In this document: positions 46,284-58,913 of the stretch, piece by piece | How the letters are laid out: the number at the start of each line of letters is the position of its first letter | How positions within the stretch are numbered: position 1 is the first letter of the stretch | Source: Vitellaria paradoxa | Lineage: Eukaryota > Streptophyta > Magnoliopsida > Ericales > Sapotaceae | Direction of reading: 5' to 3' | DNA: 64,000 nucleotides | Assembly: GCA_019916065.1 (NCBI GenBank) | Contig: CM034238.1 | Coordinates: 23,923,246-23,987,245 of the forward strand | Notes under the pieces: model-generated | Databases searched by the model: none | What the model saw: the letters and a program-made list of their open reading frames with translations, nothing else | Told to the model about the DNA's origin: nothing | Position numbers and translations under genes: made by a program

Positions 46284-47639
46284 GGTTTTAAAAGCTATAA
46301 ATACTGGAAAAGGAAGAATGTTTGATCGCCTGAGGTGGTTGTATAAAGCCCCTGAGGCGGTCTTGTACACCTTAGACGATTGCTTGACGACCACTTTGAG
46401 GCAATTGTGGACGCTTGGGTCGAGAAAGGAAATACATGACCGCTTAAAGTGGTCAAGGCTTCTTTCAACTGCCAGAATTAGTCGACAATTAACTGGGCCA
46501 TTTTCTTTTGTCAGCCGCTTTGAAGCAGTCTTCTATTCCAATAATCAACTGCTTAGAAGCGGCTGCCAATAAGTCATGCGTAAAAAATCTTTAGACGACC
46601 GCCTCTAACTGGTCGTCCATAGTAATTTTTTTAAATTTAGTTATTTTTGTTAAAACCAAGAAAAACTTGTAATAGCATATAACAATACCTATACATTCAT
46701 AATGAATTTGTACCCAAATATACCATGACAAAATGAAATTATCCAACATAAATATAAAAATTACAAGTCTTCAATAAAAAATAAAATATTTTTACGTTAT
46801 CCTCAAGTAAATGAATTTTATAAAGGAGAACAAAAAAAATGTTTTCGAGTGAGCAAAGGACACAAAACAACAGGAGAATCCCTCAAACCTGAAATAGATT
46901 TGCAAAAAATTGAATTAAATAGTGATAGAAATTATAATTAACGAATTTAAGATTAAATCATAAACAAAATGAATTTGTAAAATTTTAAATTAAATCAAAT
47001 TTAAAGCATAAACTTAGCGGGGCCATTCCAAGGGATTTGAAACTCAAATTCCTACGTAGTTTGTTCCTACAAGTCCTAAAAGCCTAGAACTCAGTATACG
47101 TCAAGTTTCGTTGATATCCAACACATATACTCGATTTGAACTTTTAATCCTAACTGTAAGTTCTAAGTCTTAAGTTTCAACTAGAAACTACTCCAGGCCA
47201 TTCTAAGCAATCCATAGCTCAGATTCCTGTGTGGTTCATTCTTACAAGTCCTAAATAACTAGAACTAGCTACACATTAAGTTCCATTGACATCAGACGCC
47301 TTTTGCTCGCTTTAAGCAGTTGACTCCTATGTTAGAAGTTCTAAATCTTAAGTTTCAACTTGAAACTACTCTGGGCCATTCCGAGCGATTCGTAGCTCGG
47401 ATTCCCACACAATTCATTCCTACAGGTCCTAAATGACTAGAACCAGCTACAAGTTAAGTTTTGTTGACATTGGACGCCGTTTGCTTGGTTTAAGCCGTTG
47501 AAAAACTAAGTTCTAAGTTTCAACTTCTATGTTTAATTTCATATTATAAACTATATACAGTAATGAAATTTAAAACCTTGAAAAGAATTTATGTAGTTTT
47601 TGATAATTAAAATACCTCATCATGATCATATCTAGGTCC

Positions 47640-48560
47640 TGGAGGCTGACCCGGCTCGGTGTTGTCATCGGCATCCTGCAATTAATAGTTTAAAATTTTA
47701 GTTATCATATATTTGTGTAAACAAATAATAAGAATGCGTAAACATTTAAAATATATTTAATATCTTACCCGAGTGTGATGTCGAGTCTCATGGAATTTCG
47801 TTTGTAGCTTATCCTGCAAATGGTCCATGCGCTCAACTATCTCAGCACGGACATCATTGAACACCTCAGCTCGGACCTTAGTTCAAACCTTAGAATGAAC
47901 CTTAACTTGGACCAACACTCGAACCTCAACCTGGACCTTAGGTTGAGCAGAGGTAAAAAGCTCTGCCTGAACCTCGGTCTGGAGCTCAACTTGGACCTCT
48001 TCCCGAACCTCAGCCCGCAGCTGATCACACAAATCCATCCAGAAAGTCGCCAAGCTATTGATGATAAGGCGTTCAATGTCCTTGCTGTGCATTTCTGGGA
48101 TGCCACAGATGAGGTTACTGTGGTGGCCTACTGAACCACGAACCGGGGTATGCTGGAGCCTATCCCGTGCATGTAGCCGCAATCATCCTAGCCTAAGACC
48201 TTGGCAGATGACCTATCGCAGACCTCAGCAGAGGCACGCTCTACCTCCGAGAGCTTAGCCAGGCATGTATGGACCCTCTCTATGATGGCCAATGCATCGG
48301 GGTATGCGGGTTTACGTATCTTCCCAAATACGTGAATCTGATCGGTGGGGACCCCTTTGCCCATATTTGCACAAAATCTGAATTAAATTAGTTAAAAAAT
48401 AGAAAAATTACTTATGCAAGATTAAAAAAAAAAAGGATGCAATTAACCATTATACAATTATATACCTCATGAAGTAAGTCCTAGATATACCTCCCCCTGA
48501 TCATGTACGACGGTCCAAGGTTGGCCTGATTCCTTGTGTTCGTAGTCTCCTCAGCCTGCG
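47640..48560 (-). pseudogene. CACTA C-terminal (Ptta/En/Spm TNPA-like) pseudogene region
   Basis: The minus strand reads TRNQANLGPSYMIRGRYI (about 48555-48495), then KGVPTDQIHVFGKIRKPAYP...VERASAEVCDRSSAKVLG (48363-48200), DCGYMHGIGSS, and a charged, repetitive stretch rich in VQVE/VRAEV-type heptads (about 48010-47830) resembling a coiled coil. After a short intron with a TTGCAG acceptor (about 47679), DADDNTEPGQPPGPRYDHDE ends the frame near 47640. The order matches the plant En/Spm Ptta family C-terminus. Stops interrupt it. Confidence 0.6.
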
Positions 48561-48959
48561 TTCGTATAAGCAAAATTAATCAATAAAAATTTATCATAAG
48601 AAACTCAAAGGCAATAAATTTAAAACCTTAATTAAATTATACTTGGGCTAAGCTACTGGGCTAGTAAGATATGAGGTTCAGCTACTATTATGGGACCACA
48701 CAAGGAGGATACAACTGTAGGACGTTCAGGGCTTCCTTAAAATGTACATTACTTTTTCACACGGTACTTTAGTCCTTCTAGATCTTTTGGCACTTACCCA
48801 TATTGACTGGTCAGAACTATGGAGGACAGTCAACCACATTGTCCTAATTGAGTAATTTATGATAAATTAGCAAAAATATTACATAAGAACTATTTGAATT
48901 GAAATGTGTTAACTTTTTGCCAAATGCGGTCTAATGTCTTGATGAGCACGGCTGCCCAA

Positions 48960-49801
48960 TCTATGAGAGACAATAATATAATGCCTCCATCACAGACTAT
49001 CACATCCAACAACTTAATTAGGTGGCTATTTGATTTCCCTATAAGGTGGTGATAGATACTGAACTCAATCTCACGAGAATGGCTGTTATCTCGACCTTGT
49101 AGGGGATTGGTGGGACCTCTCGTAGCATGAGAAGGTGTTGCGGTACTTGCTAACCTTGCAACTTGCCAATTTGGATTTGCGGGATCCTTTACAAAGTAAA
49201 CTTATTCAGCTTGCGATGCTAGAGCGTATGGTTCATTGCTAATCTAATCATCTTTGCGCATAAGGTTGTTAAAGTTGACCAACGTGAATTTATAATCATT
49301 GTTTTCTACACCATGCCTAGGATCTATCGAATCACACTTAAACAACAAAACTTTGAGCTTGTTGTTTTATCTAATTTTGATAACATCGAAAACCAGCTCG
49401 CAATAGAACACACCTCCCACGTGGGGATTACTCCTATCCCTTTCATCAGTGTGAGTACTCGGTTCTATAGCGAGCATCCCAGCTATAATCTACATTATTT
49501 CCATCGTCATTTCCCCCCTTAGCACAACATCTTTATATAAATCTACTCTTTCTTCAACTCGCCATAACGAAACATAGGTCTCCCCATACTTTGTCCAATT
49601 TTTATAATTCTTCAAGGACATGTGCCTTAGTAGATGGTCCTCTACCACATCCCGTGTGAAATGATATTGATTAATACACTTTCTATATGGGCAATTAATC
49701 GATTATTGATCCAATGTGTAGGTGTATGCAATGAAGTCGTCAATCCCTGATACATATCGAAAGGATAACATATTCAGCAAGTTGATCCAGGTCTTGTCCA
49801 T
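48960..49801 (-). pseudogene. CACTA TNP2-like pseudogene: N-terminal domain fused to DUF4216-like region
   Basis: From ATG (49801) the frame reads MDKTWINLLNMLSFRYVSGI, then CPYRKCINQYHFTRDVVEDH and LLRHMSLKNYKNWTKYGE. This is the transposase-associated domain that starts CACTA TNP2 proteins. In the same frame about 70 codons later comes VLLFKCDSIDPRHGVENNDY, then KFTLVNFNNLM, ALASQAE and VYFVKDPANPNWQV, matching the DUF4216 domain that lies at the far end of TNP2-type proteins. The several-hundred-residue transposase between them is gone. At least five in-frame stops are present (the first at about 49703-49705), but no frameshift was noticed across the join. Confidence 0.7.
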
Positions 49802-52800
49802 CACTTCAAGCACGACATCATCGAACGTACTAAATAGGTGGATGAAATATGTTTCAGTAATTTAACAGTTGGCACCTACATGTATGTTCGTTTGGGAAAA
49901 AAAAGAAAAAAAACCTTAAATGCTTCTCACTATAAGGCAGTTAGTCTTATCCTGTTCGAAAATGCACAATCTAACTCTTACTCAACACCCCTAATGCCCC
50001 GTTCTATTGTCAGACGAAATTTCGATAGCATCTCCACATAGTTCTCTAATCATATGACACAAAAACGATGTTTCTCGCATTTATATATGTACCTAGAGAA
50101 CAACGGGATTAGCCATACAAAACCTTTCCCAACATAAAACTAGTATAGTCAGCATTAAGTACAAAATGGATAATTACATTCCCAAACTATCCAAATGGAA
50201 CAATTCAAGAATCGTATACGTTGATTTGTGCATCCATGTCACAAAAATGAATCAGGGGCTAAAAGATCCGACTCATTGCATCAAAGATGACTAAATCCAC
50301 TGTTGTGATATGATTCTCGGACAAGTCTAAGTTTATTTAAAAACATGAATGTATGCATATGCATGAAGATAATTCGTAGCTCGGATTTAACAGGGGATGT
50401 TTGGCATGTTTTCAAGAATTTTTTTGACAATTTTAGACAAATATTAGGATTTCTAGAGATTTGATAGAGAATTTTGATATTTGAGAATTGGAAAGAGATG
50501 TGTAGAGACTTTATATTGATTATAAGAGCTCCAAACAAGCCATATATTATGTTCTAAATGATCAAACTTTTGAAGGTCAGTGGAAAATTAATCTCATTAT
50601 TTTTGAAACAAGGATGAATTGATAAAATAAATTAATAATATTGAATATTAACCCTAATTTAATTTTAAAATAATTATAGCCCTTAGGGAAATTTAACCCT
50701 AGTTAAAGTTAATCCTATTTTGATTTTGATATAATTCATCTTAATCCTTTATGAATTTCTTCTCTAATTACAATTTAACCCTAATTTAAATTTACAATAA
50801 TTAGGTTTAAGCCTTAATGAATTTGAACATCAATTGAATTTTAACCTATTTTGAATTTTAACCCTTATAGAAATTTATCCGTAATTAAATTTAAACATAA
50901 TTTAATTTGAAAATAATTGATTTCAACCCAAATTGAACGCTACCCATAACTAAACTGAACCCTAATTTAATTTTCAAATAATTAATATTAACCCTAATTA
51001 AATTTTAATCTTAATTTATTTTTCAAATAATTACTATTAACCCTAATCAAAATTTACCTATATATAACTAAATTTAACCCTAATATAATTTTAAAATAAT
51101 TAAAATTAATAAAGATTTGTCGTAAAATTAAATGTTGAATCTTACCCATAATGAAATTTAACCCTAAAATTAATATTAAAATAATTAACAATAACCAGAA
51201 TTGATTTTTATCCCTAATTAAATTCAAGCCTAAATTAGTTTTAAAATAATTAATTATATTTAACGGTTATTAAATTTTAATCCTAAATTTTGTCAAACTA
51301 ACTTTATGTGCTCAAAGGATTATTGTTTTATTTTTTTATATTTTCATTACAAAATATACATTTGGTTCCTAATGATTTTAAAACATTTGGATTATTTGTA
51401 TAGGGGGATTTTTTGGTTTTTAAATAAATCTTCATATATGTTAATTGGCTAACCATTTTATTTAAATTTTGTCTAGTAAAATTAAGAAATTAAAAGGAAT
51501 ATTGTCATATTTTTTAGTATTTTCAATGTAAAATATAATAAATTAGTTGATAACCTACAAGTCACCAAATTAACAAACTAATAAATAAACAACTTAATAA
51601 ATTATCGATTCAGCAAACTAGTATTCAATTTGACAAATTAATAAGCTAAAAATTAACAATTTAACAAAATAATAAATTAATTACCAATAAACATGCATTA
51701 ACAAATTAAGACATCACAATTAACAAATTAACACACATATAAATTATATTTTCTAATTAACAACATAAGAATTTATAATTAACAACCTAATAAATTAATT
51801 ACTTACTTACAATTTAACAAACTAATACAGTTTAATAACCTAATACAATTTAATTACAAGTCATAAACTAATTAATAAATTTAACGATTTAAAAAATCAA
51901 AACCTATGTCAAACAATTTAACATATCAAAAACTAAATTAGAAAAAAAATAGATTTCCAATGCCATCGGATTTCTAAAAAACTTAAACAAAAAAATAAGA
52001 TTTCAAACAAACTTATTCAAAAAATCAGAAAAAATCAATAAATTACATAGAGGAATCAAGCCAATGCTATTCCATTAGCACCTAATAAAACATTAGAAAT
52101 TTGATAGATCAAAACAACACACAACACCCATTTGCAATTTTCAATTCCAATAACAGTCTTCAAAATAAAAAATATTTGAACTTGAAAGTTGTGAGCAGCA
52201 AAAGGAATGGGTAGCTGTAAGGAAAAAAAATGGAACCTTTAGAACCATGGTTGTTAGTGGAGAGAAAGAGACGTAGAGAGCTAGAGAGAGAGATAGAGAC
52301 AGGGAGTGAAAGGGAGGCAAAAAGAGAAAGAGAGAGGAAACCATGACTCGCAGGTGGCCGGAGTGACGATAGTAGAGTCGAAGCGGTGACCTGACGCAGA
52401 GAGGAAGAGGTTGCCAGGGAGCAGAGAGAGAGAAAGAGAGAAAGAGATGAGGGAAAGTACTAGGCGCAAGGGAAGGGGGTTTTGGGGGGAAATAAAAGAC
52501 TTTAGCCAACCACGTCAAGAATGTCAAGCATATGCTAGAAGTGGTCGTCTAAAACCCTTTAGTCAACTGTCTTGAAGCGGTCGAGCATTTTCCTGCTCCC
52601 CTTTGACCATCTCTCAATAGTAGTGCACCCAAAGCTCATAAGATGTAGTATGATTTACCAAGTAAGCAAGGATTGCTTCCAATAATGAGGAGAAAATGAT
52701 GTTAAGAATTTGATCCTGTTGATTAGCCACCACATTTAGAATGGTTGGAAGTAGAGTCAAGTAGATCTGTCGAAATATTCAAATCTATGGCAACAAAAGT

Positions 52801-52899
52801 GTTGTAATATGTGGTTCATATTCTAACTAAAGAACTAGGAAGGGACGAAGAGTTTCCAAAGTAGAACATAGTAGGGCGTAGAAAACTCCTCCGTAGGTT

Positions 52900-53160
52900 A
52901 TACGTGTTGTTACGTAGGGGTGCGAGTGGCGTAGCCCCTCGCGGTACGGTATACGTATTTTGGTCATATTGACGGGGTTGGGGTTTTAGTATATATATGT
53001 GTGCTCTGTTGTACTATGTAACCCTACATAGGATTTTGAAATTAATAAGAATATATTTCAGCCATCGTGGATATAGGCAATCTTACCGAACCACGTAAAT
53101 CCTGTATGTTGATTTCTTACTTTCTTATTATTTTTTGCATTATTATTCATGCAACAAAAA
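52900..53160 (+). mobile_element. Copia-type LTR-like fragment
   Basis: TATATATATGTGTGCTCTGT (promoter-like), GGATTTTGAAATTAATAAGA, and ATATAGGCAATCTTACCGAA followed by CCACGTAAATCCTGTATG, the same U5-like motif as at 23.93 kb. The end is not followed by a primer-binding site. Confidence 0.35.
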
Positions 53161-53230
53161 GTAAGGCACAAATTGGACATTCCATGTGAGGTTGTTATCT
53201 TTTATTAGCTTTACGGTAACCAAAATACTA

Positions 53231-54379
53231 AGGCTATGTTTGGTATGTAGAAATAAATAAAATAGAATGGGATAGAATAAGAGGCAAAAAATGAAATACA
53301 GGTGGGAATGGAATGGAATGCTCATTCCATTCTTTTGTTTGGTTACCAGCATGAAAATAATAGGAATGAATAGGCATTCAAAATTTTATGATTTGATTAC
53401 ATATTTTAAACATAATGAAATATAATAAAAATTACTAACAATAATTTTTTAAAAATTATAAAAATAAACTTTATTTTTGGATCGCAAATTTGAGTAAAAA
53501 GAGGCCTAGTGTAAAATGGTCATTTTATAATTCAATTCAAATTGGGCCAAAATAAATTTTCTAAACTATGAAGAAACATGTTAATAAATATTTTTTAATC
53601 TTTTTGGATGCCTAAAATAAAATTTAGCCTAAAAATAAGTCTAGTGGCAAAATAGTCATTTTATAGTCTGAATTAAGATTGGTTTGAAATTTTTTTAATT
53701 ATTAAGAAATTTGTCAAGGATATTTTTTAACTTTTCGGACAGTTTAGAATGCGAATTTGGACAAAAAATGACCCAGGGGTAAAATTGTTATTTTGCAATT
53801 TAAGTTCGAATTGAGATGAAATTTTATTAGTTATTAAGAAACATATCGACAAATATTTTTGACCTTTGGGGAAGCCCAAAATATAAATTTGAGCAAGAAA
53901 ACAAACCTAGGTATAAAATAATCATTTTACAATTTGAGTTTGCATCGGATTAAAATTTGCTTAATTATTAAGGAATATGAATGAATATTTTTATTAGTCA
54001 TTTGGAAACCGAAATGCGAATTTTGAAAAAAAAATGAACCTTGGAGTAAAATAGTCATTTTACAACCTAAGTTCGAATTTAGTTTGAAAATAAGGTTAAG
54101 TGGTAAAATGTTATTTTCAACCGAATGGAGTAATTGAGAGACATTTTTTATTAAAAAAATAGTTTATTTTTATTTTTTTTATTTTTGGATTAAATTTTGA
54201 TTACAACAGAATGACTTTTTTATTACTTAAATTATAGAATGTCTTTTCTCACTTCATGCAGAAATGACTATTCTCATATAACAACATTTCAACTTGATTT
54301 GGTTGATACCAAACACGAAAATTGGCTAAAGTGGGAACGAACTACATTCCATTTCATTTTCACATACCAAATATAGCCT
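53231..54379. mobile_element. TIR element of 1.15 kb (GGCTATRTTTGGTATGT), PIF/Harbinger-like
   Basis: The left end GGCTATGTTTGGTATGTAGA and the reverse-complemented right end GGCTATATTTGGTATGTGAA share 16 of the first 17 bases. The flanks TAA/TAG fit a 3-bp TWA-type site imperfectly. Inside are GGAATGGAATG tracts near both ends and 70-100-bp imperfect repeats of GTAAAATNGTCATTTTACAA type (53.51-54.08 kb). No transposase. It lies between two copia-like fragments. Confidence 0.65.
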
Positions 54380-54463
54380 AGGGATACATGCTAAGAGGCA
54401 TGGAGGAAGAGGTAGCTGAAGTTGCCAAAGGATCTACCAATTAGAGAAATGGATGCAAGTCCA

Positions 54464-54797
54464 TGTCTGATACCATAAAAGATAAGCTAAAATGGTTTTG
54501 AGAAAGTAAAACTCTTCGCTGCACTATTTTGCAGAGAATTGTGCGTATTTATAGCATCCTTATACATTAGAGTTTCTCTGAACGAACACCATGAGATTGT
54601 TTAACAAGATAACGAGATTTTGATACACAACCAATTAATATGATAAAAGGATAAAGGATTGCCGTTATGATTGGAATTGATCGCTCCAGATTGCTTGGAG
54701 ATTTTATCAACTTCTTCACTGGTTGATTCTGTAGAATGTGCAAGTTAATTCTTCATTGTTTGATTCTATAGAATGTGTATGTTAATTATTTCCATCA
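54464..54797 (-). mobile_element. Copia-type LTR with primer-binding site
   Basis: On the minus strand the LTR starts TGATGGAAATAATTAACATA at 54797. It contains a TATAAATACGCACAATTCTC promoter-like segment (about 54556-54537) and ends CTTATCTTTTA at 54476, followed by TGGTATCAGACA (54475-54464), close to the initiator Met-tRNA primer-binding site TGGTATCAGAGC. A short leader with ATGGACTTGCATCC follows up to the TIR element at 54379. Everything further is lost. Confidence 0.6.
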
Positions 54798-55898
54798 GGA
54801 CCAATTAACAACCAGTGGATTATCTCAGTATATCATGATCTAGATAAGGATATGCAGACATGAATATGAGAAAGAGAGAGAGAGGGGGGGGGGAGGGGGA
54901 GGGAGTTTAGGGGTGGAGGTGTTGGTGAGGTGAGGTATGCATTGCACTTTGGAGAGAAAAATAAAGATGAGAGTTGAATTGTTTTTGCTAGCCATGGTGC
55001 AAGGCATTGGTAAGCAGCTTATTATAAGTTTAATTTAATTGTCTGCGGAGGTAAACAATGGCAATTATGTAACCAAAGTCAAAAAGATTGTCGGTACAAT
55101 AAATTAATTAAAGTGAACGCAATATAAATAGTAAAATTATTATAGGTGTGCTTGTATTGTTCAATTGCGTGTTTTAATTGGTTTAATTCATTTATTGTTG
55201 TTGGTAGGTGGTTGATTCAACTCTTTCATGCAAAGTTCATGGCGCTAACATACATACATACACACACATATATAAAACATGAATGTCAACTTTACTTGGT
55301 GGTATATATGTATGTTTTCCAACATCCCAAAAATGATAAAACATCCCACAATGTGAAGTTGAGAGAGAGAGAGAGACTGTATGATGAATACACATCTCAC
55401 AATGTGAAGTTGTGTGTACTTTTGTTGCTCTATCTTTTGCCATTAACTCTTGAGTGTGCGTGTTTGAGAAAGAATATTTGCCATCTAAATTAATAAATGT
55501 TTCAACATTTTGTTGTTCTTATCTTTACCCTATAGGCTATGTTCTTAAGGTTCTTCTTCTTTAGGCTATGTTCTTCTTCCTCTTCTTCTTCTTCTTCTTT
55601 TGAATCCTTCTCCTCTTTGCCCCAACTTTGAATTTTTAGAACATTGAACTTGATTTTCCGTTTTAAGGAAAGTAGACATAAATTATATGTTACTATACAT
55701 TTGAGCATGCAACTTGGTAATACATTTCCTGAACTCTATCGTGCCAATTAAAACAAGCATATATATTATGTATTAAACATTAGAATATATATATATATAC
55801 ACATATACATATAATACAAAACATGAGCCAATTAGTGTCAAAATGTACGCGCCAATCCAATTAACTTTCTCCGCTCCTATGACTTGTTTAATGCTTTT

Positions 55899-56270
55899 TA
55901 GGCCTCGTTTGGCATAAGATAAAACTCTAAAAAACTCTATAAATTTCTAACAACCTCTCTACTTCTAATTTTTTCGCCATCACTAATTTCAAAAAATTTC
56001 AATATTTCGCTAAAAAAATAAAAAAATCTGAAAGTAACTTAACCAAATTTGTAAATTTTTTATACAATCATATTCTTTTTGTGTCGAAAACTTTCGAACG
56101 AGTACCATTATCGTTATTTTTGGTGAATTTTTTTGAATCTATGGGAACGGATTTGAAAAACCGTTCCCACGGTTTTTGACTTTTTAGAAAAAAATATAGC
56201 GTCAAAATTAACCCAAAACCACATTTTATCTCAATTTATCTTAATTTTTCATACTCCAAACGGGGCCCTA
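55899..56270. mobile_element. MITE of about 370 bp (TTAGGCCTCGTTTGG ends)
   Basis: The left end TTAGGCCTCGTTTGGCATAA-GATAAA and the reverse-complemented right end TAGGGCCCCGTTTGGAGTAT-GAAAAAT are inverted repeats, with AAGATAAATTGAGATAAAAT near the right end. Non-coding. Confidence 0.5.
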
Positions 56271-56276
56271 GTTGTG

Positions 56277-57000
56277 TTACTACTAAACAATATTGGTGGT
56301 GGTTGATTCGCTAAAAAAACCAAAAAAACAAAAAAAACAAAAATATTAAAAGCGGGTACAAAAGTAACATGTGGCAAATTTTATTTGAAAAAAATTAAAA
56401 AAATTTTGGTAAAAATTAGATTTTTTTTAAATTTTTTGAAAATTCAAACACCAATCTTTCTGAAAAATATTCACAATTCATCTAATAGATGTAAGAAAGA
56501 AATGCACACGTATATATGTTGAAGTAATCAGATCAATAGATATCCATGAACATTGCTATATATATTTATAGATATGCAATTAGAATGCTGTTTAGAGTTT
56601 CAAAAAAGTTCAAAAAATTATAAAAAAATTTCAAAAGTTTTAACTTTTTCAAACTTTAAAAAATTCAAACTTTTTCATAAAAGTTGTCAAAATCCGCTGG
56701 AACAAACCATTAATATAGCACATTCCAACAGATTTTAATAGATTTTTTAAAAAATTAGACTAACATTTGTGCCAAAAAATTTCACAAAATTTCAAAAATT
56801 TTCAAAATTGTTCACTAAAATTTTGTCACATGTTATTTTATATAATTTTTAACAACTTTATACTAAATCAAATATAAATATTCAACCATCATTTCAAAAA
56901 AAATGTTTACACTTTAAATTCCAAAAAAATTCACTTTTAAGAAATTTTAGAAATTTTTTACACTCCAAATGGCATTTTAATATTTTAATAAATTTTACTC
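56277..57000. repeat. MITE-like remnants with TTTGGAATTT/CAAAAAATTC tracts
   Basis: Contains GTTGATTCGCTAAAAAAACC...CAAACACCAATC (56290-56457) and a run of TTCAAAAATTTTC-type motifs to CACTCCAAATGGCATTTTAA (56949-56968). Looks like two overlapping decayed MITEs. The boundaries are uncertain. Confidence 0.3.
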
Positions 57001-58760
57001 TAAAATTAATAAGATATATATAGTAGGATTGTGGGCTTATTACTTTAAAGTAAATAATTCACCAGAATATCCTTTTATTAAACTAATGTTTTTTGTTTTA
57101 GTAAGTATTTATTAAACTAGTATTACTATTACATTATTTTTATCCTTTTTTTAAGTAAAAAAATTATGGTCTGCTTATATATATATATATATATATATAT
57201 GAAAAAGTTTAAACCACTTCCAAAATGTTTGTAGGCTTTTTGAAGCAATGAAGTCAAATGTATAACTCTCATGCATGCTACCCAGAATCTTTTCCAAAAT
57301 GTTTTGTAGGCTGGTAATGGAGCAAAGTCTCTTTCCTAAGCTAACCATTCTCACTTTTGTTTCCCTTTCACAAAAGTAAAGAAGTACTATATATTTTCAA
57401 TTAAAACTTTACTACAACCAGTCAAAGTGTTAATTAATAAGTTGGGAATCCAATTTAGATTTGTAACCGGTAACCCAATCCCAATTACAATCTAATTAGA
57501 GTAATGTAATTTTATTAAAAATATTTGTAAATATATATATATACACTTTTGTTAATTGATTTATCACTTTAATTAAAAATATTTATTTGGATACACTTTA
57601 ATCTTAAAAATACTATTATTATATCATTATGACAATCCTTTATAAAGTAACATTTTTCAAGGTGCGTTTGGCGTACTAAATGTGACAAAAAAATCTTTAA
57701 TTTCTTTTACTTTTATTAAAATTTTCACATTTTTTTTTAAATCACATCAAATACTTAATAATTTAAATTTTTTTTTTTCAAAATTTAACACTTCAAACAT
57801 GTGCATTGTTATAGTGCATGCCACGTGGCAATAACTAATTGGGTTGTCGGCCGAGGAAGCAATATTACAACTATCATATATATATATATATATATATATG
57901 TTTAGGTTAATATTGCTTGATTCTCAAGTACCTCGTTTGAGAATAGTGTGGGAGACAAAGTGGAGACAAGCTTTTGAATTATGGGTGGGATCCCATTAAT
58001 ATTAAGATACAAGTAGGCCCATAATCTTACCCACAATGGCGCATTTATTTGCGTGCGGTGACGAATCTATAAATTTAACTCAACACAGTTAAAGATAAAT
58101 TTTTTAATATGTTGATAACTCTGATTAAAAAATTTTACTTATTTTGAGATTAATACATAATTTATCAATATAAATATTTATAAAAAAAAAATAGAAGGAT
58201 TTGAAAATTTCAGAATCGTGGCCACCACCAACCCCTATTCGCTGCAACTGTGTGTGCATATATATATATATATATATATGTGTGAGAGTTAGCTTTTGAG
58301 CTATGAGAGTAAGAATATATATATATATATATATGAGAGTAAGCTTTTGAACTATAATCAATCAATCTTCAAAAGTACCTTTACATTCATAATTAAATCT
58401 ATGCCACTCTTTTGTTACAAAGCCTTGACAAATTTGGTCACTCCACCAATCTGGATTGTTTTGATTTTGCCTCAATTTTCATTTAAATTCAAAAGAATCA
58501 GAAATGTAGGTTTAATTGGTAGTATGTGTGGATACATACACAGATATATATACTTTTTTTGTTGGTTCTTTCAAAATTTCAAATCTCCCCACTTCAGTCA
58601 CATATGACTAGTTTAGTTTATAACTCCAGAAAACATATATCTGAGAAATGATCCCTTTGAAAACACAGAAATTAATTAACAGAGGCAATATTTACACAAA
58701 GGAGAATTATAATTATGAAGCGTAGATACTGTGATTTGGGACTTCATAGAGCTCCATATA
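57000..58760. other. AT-rich intergenic DNA with (TA)n tracts
   Basis: (TA)n runs at about 57177-57200, 57876-57900, 58258-58279 and 58314-58334. The motif GAGAGTWAGCTTTTGARCTAT is duplicated around the last two (58284-58306 and 58335-58355). No gene is seen. Confidence 0.5.
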
Positions 58761-58764
58761 ACTA

Positions 58765-58913
58765 TGGAGGTGTTTGATTGATAAAAGTTTAGTCAAAAAG
58801 TACAATAAAAGTATAAAAATTTGGTGTAAAAGTAATTTGTGATAAAATTTGATTAGAAAAAAGTATAAAAAGTTAGTAAATTCTGGTAAATTTTGACCAA
58901 CCAAACACCCTCT
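58765..58913. mobile_element. Same 160-bp MITE family, copy 3
   Basis: Starts TGGAGGTGTTTGATTGATAA and ends TTGACCAACCAAACACCCTC. The interior AAGTATAAAAATTTGGTGTA and AAAGTATAAAAAGTTAGTAA is close to copy 1. Confidence 0.7.

Larger units (their letters stand above)
46284..52625 (-). mobile_element. Degenerate CACTA (En/Spm) DNA transposon, core-deleted
   Basis: The right terminus (52625) reads CACTACTATTGAGAGATGG on the minus strand. Both ends carry the subterminal repeat GAAGCGGTC and its inverted forms: at least seven units in 46318-46620 (for example GACCGCTTAAAGTGGTC, GAGGCGGTC, CTTAGAAGCGGCTG) and two or more in 52535-52590. The minus-strand interior holds decayed transposase-gene parts, described separately. 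The first 400 bp behind the terminus is a CT-rich leader-like stretch (52250-52470). The left CACTA terminus is not visible and the element may have been cut by the neighbouring CACTA MITE. It is inactive: stops are frequent and the catalytic core is missing. Confidence 0.75.

Noticed and set aside
52141..52527. 128-codon minus-strand protein (Leu/Ser/Pro-rich)
   Set aside because: It is the CT-rich leader-like stretch behind the CACTA terminus. The composition is low-complexity and no domain is seen.
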